Below, piece after piece: positions 43,201 to 53,504 of a stretch of DNA of 64,000 bases (its first letter is position 1; the number at the start of each line of letters is the position of its first letter). A program made the translations under genes and the position numbers. The stretch lies in NCBI GenBank assembly GCA_004380135.1, contig QXCR01000001.1, positions 682,001 to 746,000 of the forward strand, read 5' to 3'. The notes below the pieces were generated by a model that saw nothing but the letters and a program-made list of their open reading frames with translations, did not search any database and was not told the origin of the DNA. This DNA is from Stemphylium vesicarium (lineage: Eukaryota; Ascomycota; Dothideomycetes; Pleosporales; Pleosporaceae).

Positions 43201-43409
43201 TTCTTGGCTGCAGGCGGCTCAGCATCCTCAGGCTCGGCCTTGGCTTTGCGTTTTGCTGCTGTAGTCTTCGTAGGCTTTGCTGGGGCAGGTGTGGGCTCAG
43301 CGGCTTCCTCGACGACGGCCTTCTTCCTGCCGCCGCGTTTGGGAGGGGCGTTGAGGGTATTTGAGGGTGCCTCTGGCGCCTCTTTGGCACCGCGACGTGT
43401 AGCGACCAT
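40209..43409 (-). CDS. BRCT-domain protein with basic, acidic and 23-residue repeat regions
   Basis: Single exon, 1066 residues from ATG 43409 (MVATRRGAKEAPEAP); four more codons lie upstream but start with TTG. Residues 1-270 are Lys/Ala/Pro-rich with repeated TRTRK/RATRGR motifs like AT-hooks. About 280-375 is an acidic Glu-Pro repeat. About 379-515 holds six tandem 23-residue repeats and three more copies lie near 640-703, consensus AELPDYPKTPAHIxAPIxxKDA. One BRCT domain is at about 828-926 (GTVFYVDV, then VNVGWVLDSESNKKRMDEE with its conserved Trp). The tail is basic and Ser-rich with TPSK/SP sites. BRCT domains bind phosphopeptides or other BRCTs in DNA-damage and chromosome proteins. 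AT-hook-like motifs imply chromatin binding. Precise function is unknown. Confidence 0.85.
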   Translation of the reverse strand: MVATRRGAKEAPEAPSNTLNAPPKRGGRKKAVVEEAAEPTPAPAKPTKTTAAKRKAKAEPEDAEPPAAKKTVATKTTRTTKVQTKTEPAPAAPKRATRGRKAEEPAAVEEAEAVEEAPKPATTRTRKIAAVKKTAAPKVEEPVTAEEPTTEEPVVEEAPKPTSRARKAPAKKTPASKKAEPPVVEEPVAVEPTKPATRTRKPAVPKALATAPAPVLAPRATRGRTAPAVSQESPLKAPARKPTKKAAATPIAKAEPEQAEEVAEEVVKEVVKEEAQEVAEAPAEVRIEQPVEEPAEEPTDEPVAEPAEEPIAEPVEELIAEPAAEPVDEITAEPADEPVDESAAEQAVQPAEKSIEESVEEPPEAPIEEPVKEPAEEPMAEFPGYPTTPAHIAAPITSEVAMAELPDYPSTPSHITAPVSNKDALAELAGYPKTPAHIAAPISSKDALAEMPDYPKTPAYINAPINTKDALAEMPDYPKTPAHIKAPISVKDAMAEMPDYPKTPAHTTAPVDSFITENDTQAFKHEYKDVDMEDVVMEDIQEPSTEDNDACITSNEDTAATPAPADVPEGSQDIATPVVAEQECVEDLPAAAEGAATPAAKSHVPAQTETPYNAATPVQESPADVPGTPPAQIVWGVTDQEAFEELPAAYPNTPAHIAAPVTSKEAMAELPDYPKTPAHITAPITPRRALAELPDYPTTPSLALEAAIQEEITASVKKQTPSPRHYQSLNEDVSFGFEETREIADISEITEVSEFSEVAVESTTKGVSFSDHLKLSMPLKPLQLAPTFAAPEPASPKKSALRSPQKVTDAKTPKKSVAWTDVQADESDLFLDNGIFQGTVFYVDVTRNGREQNFLFQGLLEDLGAKVVKDISHASLTHVLFKDGSMSTLEKCLASKGAIKCVNVGWVLDSESNKKRMDEEPYMVDLSVAKPASPLPTTTMKPFTPAKTPSKYALPPSSQCKMPSTPTSSEFDRSFNDDKENSEIGAFFDKSPLAPRTVPNKKSSFLFSKSAVKTSKPLFLATTPSKQSSLSAMKPAPQAFSTTKKRPAESSFFNSSLGPPRKLRLF
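41868..42275 (-). repeat. Six tandem 69-bp coding repeats (23 residues each)
   Basis: Copies start at 42275, 42206, 42137, 42068, 41999 and 41930, with an exact 69-bp period. Each encodes a variant of [ML]AE[LMF]PDYPKTPAHIxAP followed by a KDA-type ending. Three further diverged copies lie at about 41490-41300, separated by about 380 bp of unique sequence. Confidence 0.9.
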
Positions 43410-43719
43410 GATCTGTATCAATGTTCGCTATCTTCGATATGTGTGTAGCGGTGGTCGGAATTTTTGTGTGAGAGAAGATGAGTCGAGATTGTGTGGACGT
43501 GCTGCCCGTGTTGTGTTGTCAAAGCGCAAACTGCCGCTAACCACACATAGAGCTGCGTTGTCCCAGCAACGGCCGTTGCGGAGCGTGACAATAGTGAGGC
43601 AGGGCATAGATCTACAAGGGCACGGCAGTCTGAAACGATCTACAGATATCTCTGGCGGATGCGCGCTATCCCTGTGTCTAGCCTTTATCCCCTCAATATC
43701 TTCTAGGTTTGATTGTCCC
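43410..43719. other. Short intergenic between tandem minus-strand genes
   Basis: 310 bp containing the BRCT gene promoter and the 3' flank of the WDR6-like gene. No motif was recognised. Confidence 0.5.
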
Positions 43720-46700
43720 CTAATCTATGCGCATGACCTCCATACCAACGCCGCATATGAGAATTTTTGCGCCGGCAGCACCCTCGTCGGCATCTAATAC
43801 AGCCATACTTGACACGTCTGACACGTTTGTCTTGACCTTGTCCAACCTGCGAATCTCCAATGCATCTTCTACCGTCGCTGGATTGCTATTCCCGCCTTCC
43901 TTATCCCCACTCTCAAGTGTAATTTTCCAGAGCCTAATCCACTCGTCGTTCCCAGAAGTAAGAAGTATCAGCTGGACCCCTCGGCGATAAATGGCACATG
44001 CCGTGACAGCTGAAGCATGTGCACGATTTATAATTATCGGAGGCAAAGCATATGAAGTAGCAGGCGAGCCTGTCGAAATTGAGGGCGCCGAGCGTGCGAA
44101 CAAGAATGCCAGGCTGCCATCATCTCCACCAGACACGAGAAGTGTGCGGTCGTTATCCAAAACTTGAGTTGTCATAACTTTGGACGAGTTTTGATGTATC
44201 TTCGCCGGGTGATGCCAGGTCAGCTCAGTAATCGAACTCATTGATTCTGCAGACAAATCATCTGCTTTTTCCGGGAGAGGCCATGTGACCGCATGGCCAT
44301 CAGTGCCTACTGTCAAGATCTTTGTTGGAGATAGATTCACGCATTGTGTTAGACATGACGTGAAGTAGATCCCTTTGGCGAGAGGTTTCCACTTCGTAAC
44401 AGCTGTAGAATCGTAACGATAGGCCTTGGTTATATTAGCACCCAGACCACAGTAAGCACTCCGGAGCAAAATCGTGACTTACTTTGATACTAGAATCGGA
44501 GAAAACCATTGTGATGAGATGAGCAGTTCCCCGACTAGTCACGTCGAAAGACATGATTCTAAGATCTGCATGCTCACTTTCTGGGTGATATACGTGCTCG
44601 CAAACAACGCCAAAATCAAGAGATGAAGTTGGCAAGTTTCGGATTCGCCACACATAGACTGCGAAAACGGTCAGCAGAGCACCAACCATCTCTTCCCTGG
44701 GGAAAAGGCTAGCGTAACTCACATTCTTCACATCCGCCACTGCTAAACAAATATTCTCCATCTACCGACCATTGGAGGTGCTGGATCCCGGTCGTATGTT
44801 TTCGGATCGTTCTTCGGCAGACCAGATTCTCGTTGACGTATTGAAATATCTTGATATCCGTATCTTCAGCACCAGTAGCAATGAGACGTGTGCGAGACCC
44901 TGCGTTGCCTGTTGATAATGTTGCGACCGATTTGATCTCACGACCGTGGCCACCGGATCGAATTACTTTATGATTTGAGCCCTGTTGGTTGCAAACATGC
45001 ATGCTGGAGGCCCTAGTCCATACAAGTATACCTCCTAGCGATGAATGTGAACGGAAAGCCCAGCTTCTATGAGCGCCTCCCGTGTCAATGCTCATCACCT
45101 CCTCTTCGGCAGTCACATCGTATAGATACCATTTCTTGCTCGAAAACCCGTGCACGAGCAGGCGATCTTCCTGTAAATATAGGCCTTCCAGATTGGGGCC
45201 GAACGGCAGTGCAAGGTCGTGCACTAACGCCACAGAGGTCATGGATAAGTCGACGTGATGCACGGTGAGACGTCCATCTCTTCCCACCGAATGTAGTTGA
45301 GCTTGAGATGAATCCGCAGATGTGCCATTCCATGCGAGAGAGGTGACTGCTTCACCGTTATGTACGTTTTCTATGATCCTGAGCAATGTAGCCTGGCCTT
45401 CATTCGCACGGACTCCGTATAGAGCGATCGATCCTCGTCGAAATCCAACGACGATGAAATCATCGCCGGAGGCTCTAAAATGAGCCATACTCGTGACCAC
45501 TGAGCCAGTCAAGGAATCTGTAATGGGTACGTGTACGTCGTTCAATATCCCGACGCTCTGATTGGGATCCACGTACATCAGCTGCGCCTTGCCTTGTCCA
45601 GCGAGTGTCACAAGCAAAACTGTTTCGGTCGTGCAAGCGGAATCCAACACTTCTGCGGCGAATATGTCGCCCACTTTGCCTTTCGTCGTGTGTAGCTTCG
45701 TCAGTGCTGATACGCTCTTGCGATACATGTAGATGCTGCCATTCGCCCCTGCTATGAATGCTACACCGGGCCGAGAGCTACTTGCGCACACTGAGTAACC
45801 AGAGAGATCTTGCAGATCATCGAGAAGAGTAGAACTTGACAGGAGGCTTGAGTCATTCCTTCCGGGTTCGGACGCCAGAGATGCAACAAGGACTTTGCCA
45901 GAGTTAGTCGTGAGTAGGAAGGTAGACTCATCTACAAAATAATAGCTCCTGAAGAAATCGCTCTTCTTCGAAGATTTTTGGATGGTTGCCAGCGCAGATT
46001 TTTCAGCATGTAGAGTGACAGACTGTGCCCATGAAAGTATGTCGTCGATAGTATACTCGGCGACACCACTGGGAACATTCCTCTCTGCCTGCAGAACGCG
46101 CAGTAGCGGTGTTGCGGTAATCTTACTATCAGCACCTCCAGCAATGACTTGCGGCATTCCTGTGGAATTATGAGAGACAACTGAAGCCCACATGTTCTTC
46201 CCACTGTGATGCGCAGCACAGTCCAGCTCGAGTAACCTGTAAGGGGAATTCGAATTCTCTCCAGAGCTTGGCGCAAGCTCCCACGTCCTTGCAGTTGCAT
46301 CTTCTCCAGCTGATTGAAGTAGAAGAGACCCATTACATGGGGATGCTTCGAGAAAGCGTACCGTCCAGACGCGCGAAAGGTGTCCCCATCCAATGGCCAG
46401 GCAGTCAGAACTGTTAAACTCATGTGAGTCAAAGGCTTCGTTGGTGAAGCCAGTGTGGCGCGTTCTCAGCACCTCTAGGTCGTCGTTCTGGGTCTCCGAT
46501 GTAGTAATATTCGTATTGACGTCAGAAACATCCCATATTCGAATGGTCCGATCATCGCTGCAACTTGCAACCACTCGCTTGAGCTTTTGGCAGCATTCGG
46601 TCGGAAGCTCTTTGGAGATCTGAACGCCAAAGATTGATCCTTCATGACCGAGAAAGACGCGATGAATGCGAGATGCCGGCTCATCACCGCTATTGTCACA

Positions 46701-47435
46701 CCATGACCAGTAGATGATTTCACCAAACGCTGTGCCAGCAGCAACGAGGACTCGATCCAGATCTTCCCAGAACAAGTGGGCTGAATAAAGAATGGACCGC
46801 GAACTGGATGTCAGATCCGAGATGGATACTGTAATGGGGCTGGAAAAGAACTGTCAGTTGAAATATCGGAGTATAGAAAGACATGGTGCGCACTTGTTCT
46901 CCAAAGGCGTGTCTGTATTTTGTCGTCGAACCGTCACTTGCGAAAGCGCATTATGGGCAGTAACGGCAACACAGACTGCGATATCATACTGGGCTTCATC
47001 ATCCAGGGCCTTTGGCTTGGGAGCGATGTCAAAAATCCAATCTGAAGCCTTCCCAATGGTGGACAAGGAAAAATCCAACCCTCCCTCGCCATCAGTCGCA
47101 AAAACAACTTCCAAGGCACGGACGAGTCGCCCTCCCCACGCGATCAGCTTGATGAGATTGGAATGCTCGTCCGAATAAACACGTATGCCATGCACGGCTT
47201 GCGCCTTGAAGACGCGTTGTGAGGTGATATATCGCGAATCCTTGGCGCAATAGAAGCGAAGGGAGGGGCCTTCTGCGGCGATCAGCAGAGAGCCACAAGA
47301 GGCCAGTGCCGTCACGGGTACGCGAGTGCATTCATGCTAAGCTGATCAGCGACAGTCTATGAGTGCTTAATGCGCGCTCACATTTAGAGTTGGCGACATT
47401 GGCGACGAAGGATCACATGCAAGACTGGAGTGCAT
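43720..47435 (-). CDS. RTT10: WD40 protein WDR6/Rtt10 (Trm734), tRNA wobble-methylation partner
   Basis: Exons 47435-47382, 47336-46894, 46839-44723, 44658-44483 and 44424-43720 (introns 45, 54, 64 and 58 bp) give 1164 residues, a little longer than yeast Rtt10 (1013). WD repeats recur along the whole length, e.g. VASCSDDRTIRIWDVSD, IATGAEDTDIKIFQYV and LLTSGNDEWIRLWKITL. WDR6-specific features are the start HECTRVPVTALASCGSLLIA and EYLFSSGGCEEFYVWRIR across an intron. In yeast, Rtt10 (Trm734) binds the methyltransferase Trm7 for 2'-O-methylation of position 34 in certain tRNAs. The gene is divergent from PBDC1, 186 bp between starts. Intron 2 uses the second of two tandem acceptors 11 bp apart. 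The first would put a stop downstream. Confidence 0.88.
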
Positions 47436-47621
47436 GATGGAAATTTGGGGTTGAGTCAGCCCCGCGCGCCTGCGTGCTGAGAACGTGGCGGGGCAATGAC
47501 GGAGCGTTCCCGCGATTTTTTGTCTCCCATGCATCGCACTGAACCGCGACCAACTACACTACCACCATCTACCTATTGGGGTTGAGCAACTAGCAAGCCA
47601 AGCTTACAAAATACCGCCAAA
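47436..47621. promoter_or_regulatory. 186-bp bidirectional promoter, RTT10 / PBDC1
   Basis: The full space between two start codons that point away from each other. It holds an 11-bp direct repeat, TTGGGGTTGAG, at 47445-47455 and 47576-47586, one just upstream of each start. An inverted CCAAT (ATTGG) at 47575-47579 overlaps the second copy. There is also one GCCAAG. Confidence 0.65.
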
Positions 47622-48223
47622 ATGTCTGTCGCAGGTATCAACGCAGAAGAGACTGAGAACTTTGAGGATGTACGTGAAGCACTCACCTAGGTGGCATCTG
47701 GCGCCCGTCACTAACTGAGACATAGATCGAGAAGCAGTTCGCCGTCAAAGGTACGGAAATTGCCTCGCCTTGGATCGCGACCCATCTAATACTACTGCGC
47801 AGCCGTACAGCACATGGAGACGTACTGGAAGATCCTCGAAAAAGTCCCCGGCTCGAAACTGCGACTCACCAAGATCGATGACGAAATCTATGAGCACCTC
47901 AAGAAGGAATTCCCTGACTTTGACGCATCGGCCACATTGAACGAGGGCGAGATGAAGAGCAAGCAGGGCAAGGAGCGGTGGCGCAAGTTCATCAGCGAGT
48001 ACGAGAAGAAGGTAGAGGACTACAACTTCGGCACAATGCTTCGCGCCAGCCCCAACATCGAGTACAGCAGGGATGGCACAATATTCGCCGTTCGCATGCA
48101 GTTCTACGCTATTGAGATCGCACGGTAAGTCGGCGCATCTCTGGTCACGCGGGCGATGCTAATTTGAACAGCAACCGCGAGGGATTGAACGACTGGATAT
48201 ACGAGAAGGCACAGGGCAAATAA
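47622..48223 (+). CDS. PBDC1: PBDC1 family protein (YPL225W/Chp1-like eEF1A chaperone)
   Basis: Exons 47622-47669, 47726-47750, 47803-48124 and 48172-48223 (introns 56, 52 and 47 bp) give 148 residues, the usual family size. Exon 2 is only 25 nt. The family core is intact: HMETYWKILEKVPGSKLRLT, then DDEIYEHLKKEFPDFD, SKQGKERWRKFISEYEKKVE and the end NREGLNDWIYEKAQGK. Despite the name polysaccharide biosynthesis domain, the yeast homologue YPL225W acts at the ribosome as a chaperone for nascent eEF1A. That role is from published work on the family and is inferred here. The protein is acidic/basic and soluble with no membrane segment. It shares a promoter with the WDR6-like gene. All four exons are needed to give the complete family sequence. 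Confidence 0.88.
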
Positions 48224-48887
48224 GTCCCTTGTTCGGTCCCTCCAATTGCGACCAACCCGGTTTGCAAGGGGTTGTTCCAATGTTGCTCTGCATTGCCGAT
48301 GTTCGGACAGCAGCCGGTCCGGCCTTCGGTCAGCCGCATCCGAGACTTCGTCCTTTGTTTCGTGGTGCAGACAGTCTAAACCGGTTCTGAATAGCCACAC
48401 ATGCAAGCCAGTGGCTTGTTTACGGAAACAGGCAGGCCGTTCCAGAATCGATAATGTAGCAAGGCCATCACAGATATGAGCAGTGGAATACGTTACCCCA
48501 CAACAAATGCACGCCTACCAACTCGCCAATCCAACCAAGTTCTTTTCGGGTCAGCAAATTACAGAAATGTGCAATTATGTACGAGCAGTTTCAACGCGCC
48601 TACATCAGTGATATCCGTGACCACACGAACGACTTTGGCTGCAGGGTTTCTAAAAAATTCGCCATTGGATAGTGAGAACAATGTTAAGGACGAACAAGGT
48701 AAGCGATGAAAGCAGGTGCTCGAGAACATCCTTACGGCCACATGGCCGCCACGCGCTAGTCCGCATCTGAACATTCCTTACTGCCTTCACTTCCGCTTGA
48801 TATTGCAGCCACACCATTGCGTGAGTTTGTCAATTCTAACAACAGCACCTTCTCGTCGTAGTCTCAACGTTCGAGCGCTCAGCCGAA
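48224..48887. other. Intergenic upstream of the Ste6-like gene
   Basis: 664 bp with only short frames. The start context at 48888 is good (ccgaaATGG). I see no pheromone-response element I would trust, no repeat and no RNA gene. Confidence 0.45.
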
Positions 48888-51800
48888 ATGGCGACCACCC
48901 TAACTTCGAACGGTTCGAGCGAACATCAAAAAGCGGCATCCCAGGCAGACGAAGAACGAGAGTACGCATCAAAAGTCGGCTGGAGGGTATTATTCGGTTT
49001 CACCACAAGACAACATGTACCCGTAATACTCGGCGGCGTTGCGACGGCGACCATTGCTGCCCTCTCAATGCCCGTATTCGCAATCGTCTACGGCCTCATC
49101 TTCGGACAGTACACCCTCTACGGCGCTGGAGAGATTGACAGTTACACGCTCACCAGCAACATGACGAAGTACTGTATCATACTGGCAGGAATATCCACTG
49201 TCAATTGGATCGCGAACAGCTCTTCTTTCTTCTTCTTTCTCACATTCAGTGAACTGCAGGCGCGGAGCGCTCGCAACAGAATCTTTGATACGCTCATCAA
49301 GAAGGAAATGGCGTGGTTTGACACGCGAGAAACCGGCATTGCTGCCTTTTTGCCAACTATTCAGGGGTAGGTGGCTATTCATGAAGATCCGAGGAACCAA
49401 CCAAATTGACGCTACATAGGCACATCCGCGATCTGCAGCTTTCTGTATCTTCACCTTTCGGCGAAGCAGTGCAAGCAATAGTACAGGGTATTGCTGCTTT
49501 GGGCGTCGCTTTCTACTATTCCTGGAACCTGACACTGGTTATCATGTGTACCATCCCGCTACTATACCTGGCTCAGTCTCTAATCGCAAACCGGCTGTCG
49601 TTTCGAGCACGCGAACAATCTAAAAAGCTTCAATCTGCGTTAAAGTACGTGACGACTGCAATATCGAGCATCGAAACGGTCAAGTGTTTCAATGGAGAAC
49701 GCCAGGAGCTCCAGAATTTCAAGAGTATTGCGAGTACGGCGGCAGGCTTATACCGACGAGTAGCCAAATTTCGTTCCATGCAGATTGGTATTATGCAATT
49801 CTTCACAGTCAGCGTTTTCGTCCAAGGCTTCTGGTATGGAAATCATCTAGTCGACACTGGGGATAGCAACGCTGGGGACGTTCTCACAACTTTCTGGGCA
49901 GCCCTAATGGCCATGTCTGGCATGACCACGTTGATGCCCCAATTGATAGTTTTGCAGAAGGGTAAAGCGGCAGGCGCGAGCCTTGCCGTGCTCATGAAGC
50001 GAATTTCCACGTCCCATCAGCAGCTGGAGTCGCAAGGTCAGACGAAGCCTGCACGGTGTCCTGGCGACATCAAATTCGAAAAGGTACGATGTCTGAGGCT
50101 TCTCTTCGATCATGGCTGAGACTCTATAGGTAACCTTTTCCTACCCCTCTAGAGCCGAAGAGGTTGCCATTCGCGATGCTTCGCTATTCATACCGGCAGG
50201 AGAGACTACTTTTGTCATTGGCAAAAGTGGCTCTGGCAAGAGCACTTTGGGCCAGCTTCTCGTACGCTTCTATCAACCCTCGTTTGGACGAATTTCGCTC
50301 GATGGTGTTCCCATTGATGAAATCGATGTCCAGTGGCTACGACAAAACGTCACACTTGTGGAGCAACACGCCGTGTTGTTCAATGACACTATTCGCAGCA
50401 ACCTTGCACTTGGAAAGCCGGGATATGCACTAGATATGCAGGACATATCCGATGCCGTCAAGTTTGCGATGCTGGAACCAGTCATAGAAGGGCTTCCCGA
50501 TGGGCTCCATACAGACCTTGGGATGAAGGGTGAATCTCTGAGTGGTGGTCAAAAGCAGAGACTGGCGTTGGCACGAGCCAGGATCCGGGACTCACCAGTA
50601 TTAATTTTGGACGAATCTACCAGTGCGCTCGACTACATCACAAGAGCGGGAATACTTGAAGCCATAAGAGAATGGCGAAAAGGGAAGACTACGATAATCA
50701 TCACACATGATGTCTCACAGATCCAGCCCAAAGACTTCATCTACTTGCTAGACAACGCAGGGGTAGTCCAAGAGGGCTACCGAAAGGAGCTGGAATCTCA
50801 AGGCGGGGCTTTTCTCGCCTTTCTTCACTCGCATGAAGAGACAGACAATGGTTTGAGCGAAGCCGAAGATGAAGAAGGCACAGAAGAAGATGCCGATGAA
50901 AGGGTCGCACCACACGATGAGCCACAAAATGCTCGACGAACCCCAGTGCGTCGCCCAATATCTTCCATTCTCTTTGGACAGTCGGTATTGGAACCGTTTT
51001 CTGGTAGGAGTCGCGAAACTTGCGTAGCCAATGCACCGACAGATCGAAGACCCGCACATAGGCCGTCTTCCCATGAGCGGGGCGGAAGTCGACCGACAAT
51101 TCGACATTCGTTCACTGAAGGAAGAGGTTCTCACAAAGTACCTTCTGGCGAGCCTTTGTCTTTCCCTGACGTTTTGTCGTCTAAGGAATATGGCCCCAGA
51201 CCTGCTTCGGGGCTTTCACAACAGCTGTCGAGATCTGATTCAAACCAACGCCCAGCATCGTTTTCCAAAGAGTCCGGTTCGCGACCCAACTCAATGCTAT
51301 CTGCACGACCTGTATCCCGTGCCAATCAATGTTCACGACCTCTTGCGATACCCGAATCGCTCCCAGAACCATCAAAGACGCCCAGGAAGCTCCGAAAGAA
51401 CGCTAAAGCCCTCTTCAAAGTCGGATATTCTCGTCGCAGAGCTAGTTCAGAGAAACCCAACACCTCCCTAGGTTCTCTTTCTCTCAAAGATATTTTTGGG
51501 TCAGTATGGCCTACAATAGGCTGGAGCTCTCGCGCAATGCTCCTGGGGGCTTTTCTTTGCACCATCGTGCACTCTGCCTGTACACCAGTCTTTGCGTGGG
51601 TCCTCTCTCAGCTGCTGAGTACTTTTCAGGAGCCTACCGTCGACAACTACACAGCGCGCGATTACGCTCTTGCGATACTCGGTGTAGCTGCTGCCGATGG
51701 TTTGTCAAGCTATCTCATGTTCTTTCTCTCCGATGCAGTAGCACAATCATGGACACTGTCACTCAAGACTGAGGCCATGCGCCGCATTCTCATACAACCA

Positions 51801-53504
51801 CGAGAGTTCTTTGACAAGGAAGAGAATAGCGTGTCACGATTAGCTGAGACGTTGGATCACTTTGCTGAGGAGGCGCGAAACCTTCCCGGTCGCTTCGCTT
51901 GCGTTTTCCTAGCCATCATTTTCATGATGATGGTTTCCATTTCATGGAGCATGGTCATAGCGTGGAAACTGGCGTTGGCTGCGCTCGCAATGGGTCCAAT
52001 ACTCTTTGCTATCACCAAGTGCTACAACATGATCAGCAGTCAATGGGAGAGATTGACGAATGAAGCAGATGACAAGGTTGGCCAGATCCTCCACGAGACG
52101 TTTGTCAATATCAGAACAGTGCGTTGTCTGGTTTTAGAGAATCACTTCAGGAAGAAGTACATGGAAGCAACGACCGAAGCAGTCAACATCGGCATGAAGC
52201 ACGCCATCTATTCCGGCTCCATTTTCGGTCTGGCGTTCACTGGTGTCATTTTTGTCGCCATCCTACTCTTCTGGTACGGCGGTTTGCTCATGTCGAGAAA
52301 TGAGTACACAGCAACTGAAGTCATGGAATGCTTTCTGGTCCTCATGTTGAGCGTAAACCACGTCAGCTACATGGCTCACTACATGACGCAGATCAACATC
52401 TCCAGAGATGCCAGTACACGCCTTCTCCACCTATCAAGACTCTCCACAGATTCCCACGAGTTGACTGGCACAACACAAATTCAGTCCGTCGGTGACATTG
52501 GCCTCCACAAAGTGAACTTCACATACCCAACCCGCCAGGATATCCAGGTTCTTGACAATGTTAGCTTCAACATCCCTCGTGGAAGCTGTACAGCTATCGT
52601 CGGTTCTTCTGGTTCAGGGAAATCTACTATTGCCTCCCTACTGCTTAAGCTCTACCAAACGGATAAAGCCCCACCTTTGTCCTCTGAGCCTGCAGGAACG
52701 ATGAGCGTATCCAACCACGACATCGCGACCCTCCACACGACCGCTCTGCGTTCTCGTATGGCAATCGTTTCGCAAACCCCCGTCCTCTTCCCCGGCACGG
52801 TTGCAGAAAACATAGCCTACGGCCTCTCCCCCTCGCTCGCCGCAGCAAGCACAGAGAGCATCCGCGCCGCCGCCACCGGAGCTGCTATCTCTGAATTCAT
52901 CGACAGTCTACCACAAGGCTACAACACGCTTATTGGTGAGGGCGGAACTAGTCTTTCAGGCGGCCAAGCCCAACGCCTCTCCATCGCGCGCGCCCTAGTC
53001 CGCAACCCCGACGTCCTGATCCTAGATGAAGCAACAAGTGCTCTCGACGTCGCTTCCGCAAGTATAATCCGCGATACGATCCTGCGTCTCGTCCGCCCAA
53101 ACCACATCACCACAAAGACGCTAACCGAGCCACCGTCGTCACCGCGCTCCCCACCACTGTCGCCTCGTTCCCTGCCGCTGTCACCGCGCTCACATCGCTC
53201 AGCCGGCTTCTGGGACGACAAAGATTGGGATGTCAAGGTCGTCCGCGAACAGCAGCAGCAGCAGCAGCGCGAAAGCAGCTTTTCTTACCTCGCGGCTAGT
53301 ACGCTTGTTTCGCCGGAGAAGGGTAAGGAGCCGCTCAAACAGATGACGGTTATCATCATCACGCATGCGAGGGAGATGATGGCTATTGCCGAACATGTGG
53401 TCATGTTGGATCAGGGTCGGGTCGTGGAGCAGGGTGGCTTTTATGAGTTGAAGCGGAAGAAGGGTGGGGCTTTTGCCAAGTTGTTGAGGGGGGAGAGGGC
53501 GTAG
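48888..53504 (+). CDS. STE6: Full-length ABCB exporter, Ste6 (a-factor transporter) type
   Basis: Exons 48888-49366, 49420-50083 and 50130-53504 (introns 53 and 46 bp) give 1505 residues in TMD-NBD-TMD-NBD order. NBD1 has Walker A GKSGSGKST (411), LSGGQ (about 518), VLILDESTSALD and H-loop IIITHD. NBD2 has GSSGSGKST (1205), LSGGQ (about 1324), VLILDEATSALD and ITHA (about 1457). All catalytic elements look intact. The linker between halves is long (about 600-810) and Ser/Pro/Arg-rich. NBD2 carries about 75-80 extra residues between Walker B and the H-loop, with repeated SPRS motifs and a Gln run. The domain layout and long linker match fungal Ste6 exporters of farnesylated mating peptide. A multidrug role is the alternative. 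The yeast protein is 1290 residues. Confidence 0.85.

Noticed and set aside
43409..43421. N-terminal extension of the BRCT protein by four codons
   Set aside because: The extension begins with TTG; the ATG at 43409 gives the natural MVATRRG start.
42595..43797. 400-residue plus-strand frame opposite the BRCT protein
   Set aside because: Ala/Gly/Val/Ser low-complexity translation of the antisense of Lys/Ala/Pro repeats. It also runs into the 3' end of the neighbouring gene.
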